A stretch of 64,000 nucleotides of DNA from Pseudonocardia kujensis (GTDB taxonomy: Bacteria > Actinomycetota > Actinomycetes > Mycobacteriales > Pseudonocardiaceae). Of the stretch, positions 53,141 through 63,629 are shown piece by piece. The stretch spans positions 62,001 through 126,000 of the forward strand of contig NZ_JAJSOK010000005.1 in assembly GCF_021283305.1 (NCBI RefSeq). The letters are read 5' to 3'. The position numbers and the translations under genes are program-made. The stretch's first letter is position 1, and every line of letters starts with the position of its first letter. The notes under the pieces were generated by a model. That model saw nothing but the letters and a program-made list of their open reading frames with translations. It was not told the origin of the DNA and did not search any database.

Positions 53141-53964
53141 CGGCTGATCCTGTTCACGGAGAGGACGGTGACGATCGTGACGACGGCGGGGGCCCACACC
53201 AGCCAGGGCGCGAGCGGGTACTCCCGCCCCGAGGAGATCAGCAGCCCCCAGTCCGAGGCGGGCGGCGGGTCGCCGTAGCCCAGGAACGCGAGGCTCGCGA
53301 TCGTCAGGATGGACAGCCCGAACTGCAGCACCGCGAGCTGCAGCACTGACCGCGAGGCGTTCGGGAGCACGTGCCGGAACAGCACGGAGGCGCGCGAGCC
53401 GCCGAGCAGCAGCGACGCCTCCACGAACACCGCGCTGCGGGCCTTGAGCACCTCCGAGCGGAGCACCCGGGCGAACACCGCGACCGCCGAGACGCCGGTG
53501 GCGACGGCGGCGTTGATCGTCTGGAAGCCCAGCGCGCTGACGATCACGACGGCCATCAGGAAGCTCGGGATGGCCAGCAGCACGTCGACGAACCGCGCCA
53601 GGGTGGTGTCGACCAGCCCACCGAAGAACCCCGAGAGCAGCCCGAACAGCCCGCCGACGACGAGCCCGATCAGCACGGCCACCAGCGCGCTCGACACGCT
53701 GGAGGCGGTGCCGTGCACGACCCGGGCGAACTCGTCGCGCCCGAGATGGTCGGTACCGAACCAGTGCGCACCGCTGGGCGGCCGGAACAGCTCGGACGGA
53801 ATCCCGTCGACCGGGTTCTGGTGGCTGAACACGCCCGGCGCGATCGACCAGGCGAGGACCAGCGCGACGACCACGAAGGACACGACCACGGTGGGCGGCA
53901 CCCGCCAGACCGGGCGCGTGGGCGGAGCAGGGGCCTCGGTGGTGGTGACGGCGGTGAGGGTCAT
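53119..53964 (-). CDS. ABC importer permease (DppC-like), cassette 3
   Basis: A 281-residue permease. HWFGTDHLGRDEFARVVHGT is the DppC signature and FVEASLLLGGSRASVLFRHV the EAA loop; the usual EAA is EAS here. Starts with a short Pro-rich tail then a membrane helix. It overlaps the DppB-like gene by four bases and the ATPase start by 22. Confidence 0.9.
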   Translation of the reverse strand: MTLTAVTTTEAPAPPTRPVWRVPPTVVVSFVVVALVLAWSIAPGVFSHQNPVDGIPSELFRPPSGAHWFGTDHLGRDEFARVVHGTASSVSSALVAVLIGLVVGGLFGLLSGFFGGLVDTTLARFVDVLLAIPSFLMAVVIVSALGFQTINAAVATGVSAVAVFARVLRSEVLKARSAVFVEASLLLGGSRASVLFRHVLPNASRSVLQLAVLQFGLSILTIASLAFLGYGDPPPASDWGLLISSGREYPLAPWLVWAPAVVTIVTVLSVNRISRWLRKTD

Positions 53965-54926
53965 GCCACGGCCACCCTCGCCTCGGGCCGCACGACCGTC
54001 ACCCGCGGATCCAGCAACGGGTACACGAGGTCGGCCAGCAGGTTCACGAGGACGAACACCACGGCGGCCAGCGAGACCACGGCCTGCAGGACGGGCAGGT
54101 CCTGGCTGGCCACCGAGCTCTCCACGAGGCTGCCCAGCCCGGTCCGGCCGAACACCGCCTCGGTGATCACGGCGCCACCGAGCACCTCACCGATCATCAC
54201 CGCGAGCACCGTGACGACCGGCAGCGCGGACGGCTTGAGCAGGTGCCGCAGCAGCAGCCGCGCCTGCCCCAGTCCGCGGGCGCGGGCCACCCCCGCGTAG
54301 TCCTGCTCCGCCTCGCGGTCCAGGTTCGCGATGAGCACCTCGGCGACCTGGGCGGAGACCCAGACGCCGAGGGTGAGCGCCGCGAAGAACGTGGCCCAGG
54401 GGCTGTCCGCATCGATGGCCCGGAACAGGCCGAGCCCGAACGAGAAGATCTGGATCAACAGTAACCCGACGAGGAAGCCCGGGACGGACAGGAACAGCGA
54501 AGGCACCGAACGCAGGGCCGGGCCGAAGGGACGCGGCAGGTACCGCACGCCGAACGCGATCCCGAAGGCCAGCAGCAGGGCGAGGCCCAGCGAGGCACCC
54601 GCCAGGACCAGCGTGGACGGCACCACCTCGCCGATCATGTCCGCCACCGGCCGGTTGGACCGCAGCGAGACGCCGAGATCACCGGTCACGAAGCGGGACA
54701 ACGCCTCCCAGAGCTGCACGAGCACCGGTCGGTCCAGCCCGTAGTAGGAGACGATCCGGGCGATCTGCTCCTCGGTGAACCCGTTCTGCGGGTTGCGCAG
54801 GGTCGCGGTCACCGGGTCCCCCGGCAGCACGCTGATTACCACGAATGTGGCCACGTACGCCAGGAGGATCACCAGCACGGCCTGTCCCGCGCGACGCAGC
54901 GCGAAGGGCAGGTAGCCCCGGCTCAC
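53961..54926 (-). CDS. ABC importer permease (DppB-like), cassette 3
   Basis: A 321-residue permease. LLAYVATFVVISVLPGDPVT at the N-terminus and DYAGVARARGLGQARLLLRH as the EAA-type loop identify it. GTG 54926 overlaps the receptor's stop by three bases (GTGA). The PGDPV segment is the classical OppB/DppB form, unlike the GNPA form of cassettes 1 and 2, a second sign that cassette 3 is a separate lineage. Confidence 0.9.
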   Translation of the reverse strand: MSRGYLPFALRRAGQAVLVILLAYVATFVVISVLPGDPVTATLRNPQNGFTEEQIARIVSYYGLDRPVLVQLWEALSRFVTGDLGVSLRSNRPVADMIGEVVPSTLVLAGASLGLALLLAFGIAFGVRYLPRPFGPALRSVPSLFLSVPGFLVGLLLIQIFSFGLGLFRAIDADSPWATFFAALTLGVWVSAQVAEVLIANLDREAEQDYAGVARARGLGQARLLLRHLLKPSALPVVTVLAVMIGEVLGGAVITEAVFGRTGLGSLVESSVASQDLPVLQAVVSLAAVVFVLVNLLADLVYPLLDPRVTVVRPEARVAVA

Positions 54927-56593
54927 CGCTGGTCCCCGATCCAGGCGGTGTAGTAGTTCGCGTAGGCCAGCCCGTTGTAGGTCACGTCGTGCACGCGCGG
55001 GGACTGCAGGTAGAGGCGCTGCACGATCTGGGTCAGCGGCACGAAGTAGCCCTGGTCGAGCACGTAGCCCTGCAGCTCGTCGAGCTGGGTGTTGCGCGCG
55101 TTCGGGTCGCTGGCGCCCGCGACGTCGGTGGCGAGTTGGGTCAGCTTCTGGTCGCTCTGGCCGACGCCGAACCAGTTCTCGCCCTTGTTGGCGTCGGTGA
55201 GCACGCCGCCGACGGTGCCGGCGTCGATGAAGCTGCGCGTGATCTCGTAGGCGGGCACCGTCGGGCTGCCGACCTTGATCCGCTGGCCGTAGGTGACGAC
55301 GTCGAAGGCCTGCAGGTCCACCTTGAAGCCGATCTTGCGCAGCTGCTGGGCGACCAGCTCGTCGACGGCCTTGGAGGTGGCCAGGTACGGGTTCGGGTAG
55401 AGGGTCAGCGCAAGTGGGGTGCCGTTCTTGGCGCGGGTACCGTCCGGGCCCTTGGCCCAACCGGCCTCGTCGAGCAGGGACTCGGCCTTGGCGGCGTCGA
55501 ACGCGAAATCCGCGGAGTGGTCGGTCGCGCCGGGCACGTTGCTCTGGATGAACGAGGTCGCGGCGAGCCAGTCCGGGGTGTAGACGGTGTTCAGGATCTC
55601 CTGGCGGTCGATGCCGTGCTGCAGCGCCTGCCGGACCTTCACGTCGTCGAACGGCGCGACCTTGGTGTTGATCGCGAAGCCGTTGACGAACCCGAGGTAG
55701 CGCGGTGCGGCGACCCCGAAGCCCTGCGTTTTGAAGCTCTCGAGCTCCTTGGGCGAGGGGTTGTAGGCGACGTCGGCCTGTCCCGACTGCACCGACGAGG
55801 TGCGGACCTGCTGCTCGCTGACCTGCTTGTAGGTGATCGTGTCGATCCGCGCGGGCCCCTGGTGCGACAGCACCGGCGGTGCCCAGTCGTAGTCGGGCCG
55901 CTTCTTGAGCACCACGCTGTCGGAGTCCTTCCAGGACTCGACGACGTACGGGCCGCTGCCGATGTCGTTCTTCAGGTCCGCCTGCTGGTCCGCGGGCAGC
56001 GCCAGGCTCTTCGGCGAGATCAGGATCGAGCCGTGGTAGCCCAGCGTCGGGATGAAGCCGAGCGTGGGTGAGGTGAAGGTGACCTTGACCGTCGCCGGGT
56101 CCACGACCTCGGCGGCCTTGTAGGTCTTGGGGAACAGGCCGATCGGCTGGATGCCGCGGCTCGCGTCGCCCTTCGACCACATGTCGAGATTCGCGACGAC
56201 CGCGGCGGCGTCGAGCGGGGTGCCGTCGGAGAAGGTCACGCCCGACCGCAGGTGCAGCGTGAACTCGGTGGCGTCGGCGTTCTGGTCCCAGCTGGTGGCG
56301 ATCCAGGGGGAGGTCTTGCCGTTCTCGTCGACGTAGACGAGCTTGTCGGTGACGTGCCCCCAGATGTGGCCCTGGAAGCTGGAGATCGCGCTGTTGTTCG
56401 GGATCCAGGTGTCACCGAGGGAGTCGATCAGGAAGGTGAGGTCGCCACCGTCCTGGGGCGTGCCCGACCCGGCGGACTGCGCGCCACCCCCGGCACAGGC
56501 GGTGGCGACGAGCACTGTGGTGAGGATGCCGATCGCTGCCTGGACCAGGCGCCGGGCACGCGGCACGCGGCGCGCCGTGCGGGACGTCGTCAT
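54923..56593 (-). CDS. ABC transporter substrate-binding lipoprotein, cassette 3
   Basis: A 556-residue DppA/OppA-type receptor with lipobox VLVATACAGG (Cys33). FLIDSLGDTWIPNNSAISSF, TLHLRSGVTFSDGTPLDAAA, GSGPYVVESWKDSDSVVLKK and FDDVKVRQALQHGIDRQEIL define the family. It differs clearly from the receptors of cassettes 1 and 2, so a different ligand is likely. ATG 56593 follows GAGAAGAA. Confidence 0.87.
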   Translation of the reverse strand: MTTSRTARRVPRARRLVQAAIGILTTVLVATACAGGGAQSAGSGTPQDGGDLTFLIDSLGDTWIPNNSAISSFQGHIWGHVTDKLVYVDENGKTSPWIATSWDQNADATEFTLHLRSGVTFSDGTPLDAAAVVANLDMWSKGDASRGIQPIGLFPKTYKAAEVVDPATVKVTFTSPTLGFIPTLGYHGSILISPKSLALPADQQADLKNDIGSGPYVVESWKDSDSVVLKKRPDYDWAPPVLSHQGPARIDTITYKQVSEQQVRTSSVQSGQADVAYNPSPKELESFKTQGFGVAAPRYLGFVNGFAINTKVAPFDDVKVRQALQHGIDRQEILNTVYTPDWLAATSFIQSNVPGATDHSADFAFDAAKAESLLDEAGWAKGPDGTRAKNGTPLALTLYPNPYLATSKAVDELVAQQLRKIGFKVDLQAFDVVTYGQRIKVGSPTVPAYEITRSFIDAGTVGGVLTDANKGENWFGVGQSDQKLTQLATDVAGASDPNARNTQLDELQGYVLDQGYFVPLTQIVQRLYLQSPRVHDVTYNGLAYANYYTAWIGDQR

Positions 56594-56627
56594 GAGTGTT
56601 CTTCTCTCTCGGGTTTGTCGGCGGAGG

Positions 56628-57809
56628 TCAGTGGGTGAGCAGACGGCGACCGGCGGCGAGCAGCGCGGCGTCCTCCTGCGGAGGATGCACGCGCACGCAG
56701 AGGACGTCGCGCAGGTGTCGTTCGAAGGGCTGGTGCCGGGTCAGGGCGGGGTTGCCGAGGGCGGCGACGGCAGCCTGAACCGCCGCGATCGCCGTCCGCG
56801 CGATCTGGACCTTGAGCACCGACAGCTGGGGCAGGTGGTCGGTGTGTCCGGCCTCGGCGCGCAGCAGCGTGCCGTAGAGCAGCGTCTCGGCCTGAGCGAT
56901 CTGAGCGTCGATCTCCCCGGCCACGGCCTGGATCCGCTCGGTCTCGGCGATCGGGCGGCCCAGCGCGCTCGGGATCCGCTCACGGGCGTACCGGACGAAG
57001 GCGGCACGGGCCGCGCGGGCGACGCCGACGTAGAGCGCGGGGTGCCCGAAGCTCGTGATCCCGGCGGCTGCTGCCGGGTCGCGGTACACGCCGTCGGCTC
57101 CCCGCGGGATCTCGACGAACGCCCCGGCCGGCAGCCGGACGTCGTCGTACACCACGTCGTGGGTGTTCGAGGCGCGCAGGCCGAGGTGGTCCCAGGTGTC
57201 GATCCAGGTGATCCCGGCCGCGTCACCGGGCACGATCACGTGCCCGACGCGCGGGGCGGCCGGATCGCCGTCGGGCTCGTCCGCGACCGCCCAGACCACG
57301 TGATAGGCCAGCGCCGTCCCGCCGGTGGCGTAGGCCTTGTGGCCGGAGAGCGACCATCCGTCGGCGGTGCGTCGCGCGACCGTGGCCGGCAGACCCCCGC
57401 GGGCGGGCGCGCCCAGCTCGGGCTCGGCACGGATCGCGTTGACCAGGGCCGGCCCCGCGGCGCTGCGCCTCAGCAGGTCCGCGTAGGCGGGCGCGGGCCA
57501 GTGGTTCGCGACGGCCTGGCCCTGGTGCGCGGCCAGGGTGTTCGCGGCGAGCAGGGCGACCGACGGGTCCCCCTCCCCGAGCGCGACCAGGATGCGGACC
57601 GCGTCGAGCGGGCTCACCCCCGGCCCGCCGTGGCGCTCGGCGACGGTGGCGGTGAGCAACCCGGCCCGGTGCGCGGCCTCGATCCCGGCCGTCGGGAGGG
57701 CGCCGCTGCGGTCGTACTCCTCGGCCGTCGCGGCGAGCTCCGCGGTGACCGCGGCGAGAGCGTCGTCGGACAGGTCCGGGACGGGCAGTGTCAGGAGCGT
57801 CGCCGTCAT
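56628..57809 (-). CDS. Acyl-CoA-dehydrogenase-fold flavoprotein (SfnB/DszC-like), cassette 3
   Basis: A 393-residue protein: AAHRAGLLTATVAERHGGPG, LALGEGDPSVALLAANTLAA-like text (VALGEGDPSVALLAANTLAA), GHKAYATGGTALAYHVVWAV and the late LGNPALTRHQPFERHLRDVL. The GHKAYATGG segment parallels GEKQYATGG of the 23.5-kb paralogue. The usual acyl-CoA dehydrogenase catalytic Glu is not evident, favouring oxygenase-type chemistry. ATG 57809 overlaps the LLM stop (ATGA). Desulfurisation of the imported compound is the likely role. Confidence 0.82.
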   Translation of the reverse strand: MTATLLTLPVPDLSDDALAAVTAELAATAEEYDRSGALPTAGIEAAHRAGLLTATVAERHGGPGVSPLDAVRILVALGEGDPSVALLAANTLAAHQGQAVANHWPAPAYADLLRRSAAGPALVNAIRAEPELGAPARGGLPATVARRTADGWSLSGHKAYATGGTALAYHVVWAVADEPDGDPAAPRVGHVIVPGDAAGITWIDTWDHLGLRASNTHDVVYDDVRLPAGAFVEIPRGADGVYRDPAAAAGITSFGHPALYVGVARAARAAFVRYARERIPSALGRPIAETERIQAVAGEIDAQIAQAETLLYGTLLRAEAGHTDHLPQLSVLKVQIARTAIAAVQAAVAALGNPALTRHQPFERHLRDVLCVRVHPPQEDAALLAAGRRLLTH

Positions 57810-59032
57810 CGGGCACCGGCCAGGGCGTCGGCGTCGAAGCCCGGAGCGAAGGCACCCGGGTGGTCGGCCTGCAGCGTGCCCCGCTGCCCGGTGGCCTCGC
57901 GTTGGGCGAGCTCCTGGCGGACCAGCGGCAGGACGTACCGGCCGTAGTCGCGGGCGTCGGCGAGGGTGTCGTAGCCGCGGATCGAGACGAGGTCGGCGCC
58001 CACGTCGATATAGTCGACGATCGCCGCCGCCACCGTCTCCGGCGTCCCGACCAGCGCGGTCGAGGCACCCCCGGCATTGGTGACGGCCGCGGTGCGAGTC
58101 CACAGCGCCCGGTCGTAGACCTCGGAGCGGGAGGCGAACTCCAGCGCCCGCTGCGACCCGACGTTCTGCGGGGCGTCCTTGCCGATCAGCTGCTGCCGGC
58201 CGTAGGCGCCCTTCTGGAAGGTCGCACCGATCTTCTCGGCGTAGTCGTAGGCCTTGCGCCAGGCTAGCTGGTCGGTGCGGTCGATGATCGGGCGGAACGT
58301 CACCCAGATCCGCGGGCGGGGGCGGTCCGCGGCGTCCGCGATGGCGTGCACCCGCTCGATCTGGGCACGGATGTCCGCCAGCGGCTCACCCCAGAAGCTG
58401 AAGACGTCCGCCTGCCGGCCGCCGATCTCGAACGCCTCGTCCGACTGGCCGCCGATCGAGATCGGGATGGTGTCGCCGTAGGGGCGGAAACCGGGACCGA
58501 ACCCGTCGAAGCGGTAGAACTCGCCGCGGTGGCTGAAGGACGCGGTCTCGGTCCATGCCCGGCGCAGCAGCTCGATGAACTCGCTGGTCCGCGCGTACCG
58601 GCGCTCCTTGGGCAGGTAGTCGCCCTGGCGGGCCTGCTCCGCGTCGTTCCCGCCGCTGATCAGGTGCACGACTGCGCGGCCTTCGGTGAGTTGGTCGAGC
58701 GTGGCCAGCTGCTGGGCCACGACGAGGGGGAACGCCGTGTTCGGCCGGACCGCGACGATCGGGCGGATCCGCTCGGTCAGCTGACCCACCGCGGAGGCGA
58801 CCACGAACGAGTCCGCGCTCGACGATCCGTACGGCAGCAGGGTGTAGTCGTACCCCGCCTCCTCCAATGTCCGGACGTATCGCCGGAAGTAGGCGAGATC
58901 GATCCCGCGGGTCGGGATCGGTTCGAGCTCGGTCGACGGATTGAGGTGCGACAGGCTGATGAACTCGACCCTTCGAGCCGCGGTGGGTGGGACGACGCGA
59001 TCGGAACCGGGCGTCTGGGTCGGCACGCTCAT
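57806..59032 (-). CDS. SsuD/NtaA-type LLM monooxygenase, cassette 3
   Basis: A 408-residue LLM: VEFISLSHLNPSTELEPIPT, LEEAGYDYTLLPYGSSSADS, DQLTEGRAVVHLISGGNDAE and YARTSEFIELLRRAW. Closest in the window to the LLM at 44939-46066; the shared tail reads VDYIDVGADLVSIRGYDTLA here. ATG 59032 has CAGGAG upstream. It is second in the operon after the GlcD-like oxidase. Confidence 0.87.
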   Translation of the reverse strand: MSVPTQTPGSDRVVPPTAARRVEFISLSHLNPSTELEPIPTRGIDLAYFRRYVRTLEEAGYDYTLLPYGSSSADSFVVASAVGQLTERIRPIVAVRPNTAFPLVVAQQLATLDQLTEGRAVVHLISGGNDAEQARQGDYLPKERRYARTSEFIELLRRAWTETASFSHRGEFYRFDGFGPGFRPYGDTIPISIGGQSDEAFEIGGRQADVFSFWGEPLADIRAQIERVHAIADAADRPRPRIWVTFRPIIDRTDQLAWRKAYDYAEKIGATFQKGAYGRQQLIGKDAPQNVGSQRALEFASRSEVYDRALWTRTAAVTNAGGASTALVGTPETVAAAIVDYIDVGADLVSIRGYDTLADARDYGRYVLPLVRQELAQREATGQRGTLQADHPGAFAPGFDADALAGAR

Positions 59033-59163
59033 GGGTGATCTCCTGTGGTGGCGCGGGTGGGTGCGGCACGGTGGGGCCGGGCGCACGACGTCGGGCACCC
59101 CGCGAGGACGGGTGGGTCGGGTGGGCGGCGGTCAGCTGCGACAGGGCGGGGTCACGGGCGCGC

Positions 59164-60510
<1,347 letters not shown>

Positions 60511-60696
60511 GGGCGTGCCCCGGTCGGGGCGGTGGGATCGCTCATCGTTCTGCTTCCGGATTCGGCCTCCCGGCCGTGTCGACGGACGCGGCGGGGCGGC
60601 GGCCCGCCGCGGGCGGGTCGGAGGAGGCGAGTCCGTGGGGACACGCGACGGTCGGACTCGGAGGGCGACGGACCCGCGGAGAGGGCCGCGCCGGGC

Positions 60697-60840
60697 TCAG
60701 AGGAAGCGACAGCCGGCGGAGTGCACCGTGCCGTGGTCGATCACCCGACGCTGGGTCAACCCACCGTCGACGACCACGCACCGTGACGATGCCACGGGCG
60801 GGCACTGCCCCGCGCGCCGAGGTGTCGTCGAGTTCCGCAC
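60697..60840 (-). CDS. Cysteine leader peptide of importer cassette 3 (LTQRR type)
   Basis: A 47-codon ORF from GTG 60840. The conserved end is [19 protein letters not shown] then RFL and stop; the key cysteine is TGT, while two variable-region cysteines are TGC. The following 186 bases before the GlcD-like GTG can form an 8-bp stem (CGAGTCCG/CGGACTCG) and other GC-rich hairpins, candidates for an attenuator. Confidence 0.78.
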   Translation of the reverse strand: MRNSTTPRRAGQCPPVASSRCVVVDGGLTQRRVIDHGTVHSAGCRFL

Positions 60841-60922
60841 CCGAAGAGTGAAACCCATGACCCATGGTGAGGTCCAGCGACGAATCCGCATCGGTATCGA
60901 TCGCGGATCGTGATCGGTCGGC
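60841..60922 (-). promoter_or_regulatory. Shared sulfur-regulon promoter block, copy B (cassette 3)
   Basis: On the minus strand: CGACCGATCACGATC, ATCGATACCGATGCGG, ATTCGTCGCTGGAC and TTCACT. The CTGGAC box begins 37 bases before the GTG at 60840. The block abuts the 3' end of the KPR-rhodanese fusion gene, which ends at 60930. Confidence 0.75.
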
Positions 60923-60929
60923 GCGGACG

Positions 60930-62759
60930 TCATGCCCCGCCCCGCTCGGCACCGGTCGCCACGGGGCGGTCCGGGTCGGAGGACCACGCCGACCACGAGC
61001 CCGGGAACAGCGCGGCCCGCACGCCCAGCGCGGCGAGGGCCGCGACCTGGTGCGCCGCAGTCACTCCGGACCCGCAGTAGACCCCGACGGTCTCCTCCCC
61101 CACCCCGAGCCCGGCGAAGCGTTCCCGCAGCTCGGTGGTCGGGCGGAAGCGCCCGTCGGGCCCGAGGTTGTCGCCGGTGGGGGCGCTCACCGCGCCCGGG
61201 ACGTGCCCGGCCCGGGGGTCGACCGGTTCCACCTCGCCCCGGTAGCGCTCCGCGGCGCGGGCGTCGAGGAGCAGGCCGGTACGGGCGAGCTCGGCGGCCT
61301 CGTCGGCGTCCAGGACGGGCAGGTGGCCGCCCTCCAGCACGACGTCGCCGGGCTCCGGATGCACGTCTCCGGTCTCGAGCGGGCCGGCCCAGGCCGCGAG
61401 GCCGCCGTCGAGCAGCCGGACGTCGGTGTGCCCGGCCCACCGCAGCAGCCACCACGCGCGTGCCGCCGCCAGCCCCCCCGAGGCGTCGTAGGCGACGACG
61501 GGGCGGTCGGCCCGCACGCCCCAGCGCCGTGCGGCGGCCTGCAGGTCCGCGAGGTCGGGCAGCGGGTGCCGGCCGTCGGTCGGGTTCCCGGTGTGCCCGG
61601 CGAGTTCGGTGTCGAGGTCGACGTAGACCGCACCCGGCAGGTGACCCTCGCGATGGTGCTCACGCCCCCGCGGGTCACCGAGCGCCCACCTGACGTCGAG
61701 CAGTACCGGCGGCCGCGGCCCGGCCAGCTCCTCCGCCAGCCCGTCGGCGTCGACGAGCACGTCGAGCTCGGGCAGGACGGCCCGCAGGTCGGACTCGTCG
61801 AGCGACCCCACCGGCACACCGTCGGTGACGGCCCGCTGCAGCCGCGCCTGGATCGCGGCGTTGCGCGGCGCCGCGGTGTCGTGCAGGCGGGCGAGCAGCG
61901 CGATCTCGCCGTTGAGGAAGTCGGTCTCGGGCGGCGCACCGCGCCGCAAGCTCTGCCAGGTCGAACGCCCGGTCGGCGAACGCCCCGGGATCGGCTGCGA
62001 CGCGAAGAGGCTCAGGTCGAGCGAGGTCTCGCCGGGCAGGTCCGCGGGCGACTCGCCCGCGGCGCGGTAGACCGCGCGGGCCTCGTCGCGCAGCGCGGCC
62101 GCCGCCCGGTTGCGCAACGGTCCGGCCGGGTAGAGCGCGTCAAGGGCGTTGCCCAGGATCGGCAGCAGCTTGCCCGCCTTCCACCGCGGCAGGTCGTCGA
62201 CGACCTCGGCCAGGTGCCGGGCGGCACGCAGGTCCGCGGCGATCCGCTCGACGCGCTCGTCCCGGCCGGCCGGATACCGACCGATCCACACCACCCCGAC
62301 CGCCGGGGCCGCGGGCGACTCGATCTCCCCCGGCGTCAGATAGGCCGAGGGTGACCACACGACGGCGCCGTACACCGTCGCGAAGCGGCGCAGGGCGACC
62401 CGCTCGGCGTCGAGGCCGTTCTGCAGGGTCACGACGGGCAGCACCTCGGCCGCCGACCGGGTCCGGCCGGCGGCGTCCTTGACCGGCCGCCAGGCCCAGT
62501 CGGCGACCGCGCCCTCCGCGTCCTGGGCCTTCGTGGCCAGCACGAGGACGTCGTCGGCCCGCAGGTCCACCTCGTCGGCTGCCGCCACCGGCACGGGGAC
62601 CCGGTGTTCGCCGTCCGGACGCAGGTAGCGCAGCCCGTCCCGCAGGGCGGTGAGGTGGGTGCCTCGCGCGACCAGCACGACGGCCCGCTCCGCGGTGTGC
62701 AGCTCGGCGGCGAGAGTGGCGCCGACTGCACCCGCCCCGATCACGACGTAGCGGCTCAT
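60930..62759 (-). CDS. Ketopantoate-reductase-like domain fused to a tandem rhodanese sulfurtransferase
   Basis: A 609-residue fusion. Residues 1-330 are ApbA/PanE-like: VVIGAGAVGATLAAELHTA, VTLQNGLDAE with the conserved Asn, and RWKAGKLLPILGNALDALYP with the Lys and Asn of ketopantoate reductase. Residues ~345-609 are a two-domain thiosulfate/3-mercaptopyruvate sulfurtransferase: PPVLLDVRWALGDP and VVAYDASGGLAAARAWWLLR (inactive Asp form), then the active loop YCGSGVTA with Cys562. It could reduce a 2-oxoacid or an imine and move sulfane sulfur. ATG 62759 overlaps the hydrolase stop (ATGA). Leader C lies upstream. Confidence 0.88.
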   Translation of the reverse strand: MSRYVVIGAGAVGATLAAELHTAERAVVLVARGTHLTALRDGLRYLRPDGEHRVPVPVAAADEVDLRADDVLVLATKAQDAEGAVADWAWRPVKDAAGRTRSAAEVLPVVTLQNGLDAERVALRRFATVYGAVVWSPSAYLTPGEIESPAAPAVGVVWIGRYPAGRDERVERIAADLRAARHLAEVVDDLPRWKAGKLLPILGNALDALYPAGPLRNRAAAALRDEARAVYRAAGESPADLPGETSLDLSLFASQPIPGRSPTGRSTWQSLRRGAPPETDFLNGEIALLARLHDTAAPRNAAIQARLQRAVTDGVPVGSLDESDLRAVLPELDVLVDADGLAEELAGPRPPVLLDVRWALGDPRGREHHREGHLPGAVYVDLDTELAGHTGNPTDGRHPLPDLADLQAAARRWGVRADRPVVAYDASGGLAAARAWWLLRWAGHTDVRLLDGGLAAWAGPLETGDVHPEPGDVVLEGGHLPVLDADEAAELARTGLLLDARAAERYRGEVEPVDPRAGHVPGAVSAPTGDNLGPDGRFRPTTELRERFAGLGVGEETVGVYCGSGVTAAHQVAALAALGVRAALFPGSWSAWSSDPDRPVATGAERGGA

Positions 62760-63514
62760 CCCAGGTCCTCGACACGCGCGATGGGGCCCTCGCCGAGGCG
62801 CAGGCGCTCGAGGAACAGCACAGCGGTCGCGGCAGCGGTCCGGTGGGTCTGGTCGTTGAGGGCGTCGTGCACACCGCCGGCAATACTGACCAGCTCTCCC
62901 TGGGGCAGGTCCGCATACCAGGCGCGGACGGTGTCGAGCGGGCTCACCCCGTCGGCCGCCCCGTGCAGGCCCAACACCGGGACCGTGATCGCCGCGGCTC
63001 GCGCCCGGTCGAGCCACTCGCCCGGCACCGCACCGGCGAGCGCACCTCGACGCACGGCATCGTCGCCGTCCAGCCGGCCGCGGTGGGTCGGGCAGGAGGT
63101 CCGCAGGACCAACTCGTCGTCCCAGGCCGCGGTGGACCTGGCGTCGGCCGTAGGCAGTCCGGCGAGCACGAGCGCGTCGATCCCGGCGGTGCCCTCGGCA
63201 GCCAGCGCGGCGGCGAACAGCGCGCCGGTGTCCGAGCCCACCAGCACCCGCGGCGGCGGCCCGGTCTCCCCGGGCTCATCGGAGGGGACGCTCTCCAGCA
63301 GCGCGCGGATCTGCGACCGCGCCCGCGCCTCTTCAACGGTGGGGTCCGACACCGCCCACACCCGGTATCCGTCGGCCGCAACGCGCCGGCCGAACCGTTC
63401 GTACACCCCGGCATGCTCGCCCCGCCCGGGCACGACGACGAGAGTGCCGCGGGCCTTGATGCCCTGCGGCTCGGCCCAGGACGCGACGACGGGGACTGCA
63501 CCCGCAACGGTCAT
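62756..63514 (-). CDS. Alpha/beta hydrolase with Asp at the nucleophile elbow
   Basis: A 252-residue alpha/beta hydrolase. GTLVVVPGRGEHAGVYERFG is the N-terminal strand and oxyanion region. The nucleophile elbow reads VLVGSDTGALF, so Asp95 occupies the G-x-Nuc-x-G position instead of Ser; this is seen in epoxide hydrolases and haloalkane dehalogenases. The catalytic His may be in AGGVHDALND. ATG 63514 is the first start after leader C. Its stop is coupled to the fusion gene. An ester or thioester substrate is possible but unproven. Confidence 0.82.
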   Translation of the reverse strand: MTVAGAVPVVASWAEPQGIKARGTLVVVPGRGEHAGVYERFGRRVAADGYRVWAVSDPTVEEARARSQIRALLESVPSDEPGETGPPPRVLVGSDTGALFAAALAAEGTAGIDALVLAGLPTADARSTAAWDDELVLRTSCPTHRGRLDGDDAVRRGALAGAVPGEWLDRARAAAITVPVLGLHGAADGVSPLDTVRAWYADLPQGELVSIAGGVHDALNDQTHRTAAATAVLFLERLRLGEGPIARVEDLG

Positions 63515-63629
63515 GCGGGATCACCTCACGATTCCTTCAGGGTTCCTGCATCGGCGGAGCGCCGACAGGGGTGGGACAGGTTCGACCTCGGACCGGCACG
63601 GCAATGACCGGGCGCGGCAGGAGCCGCGA

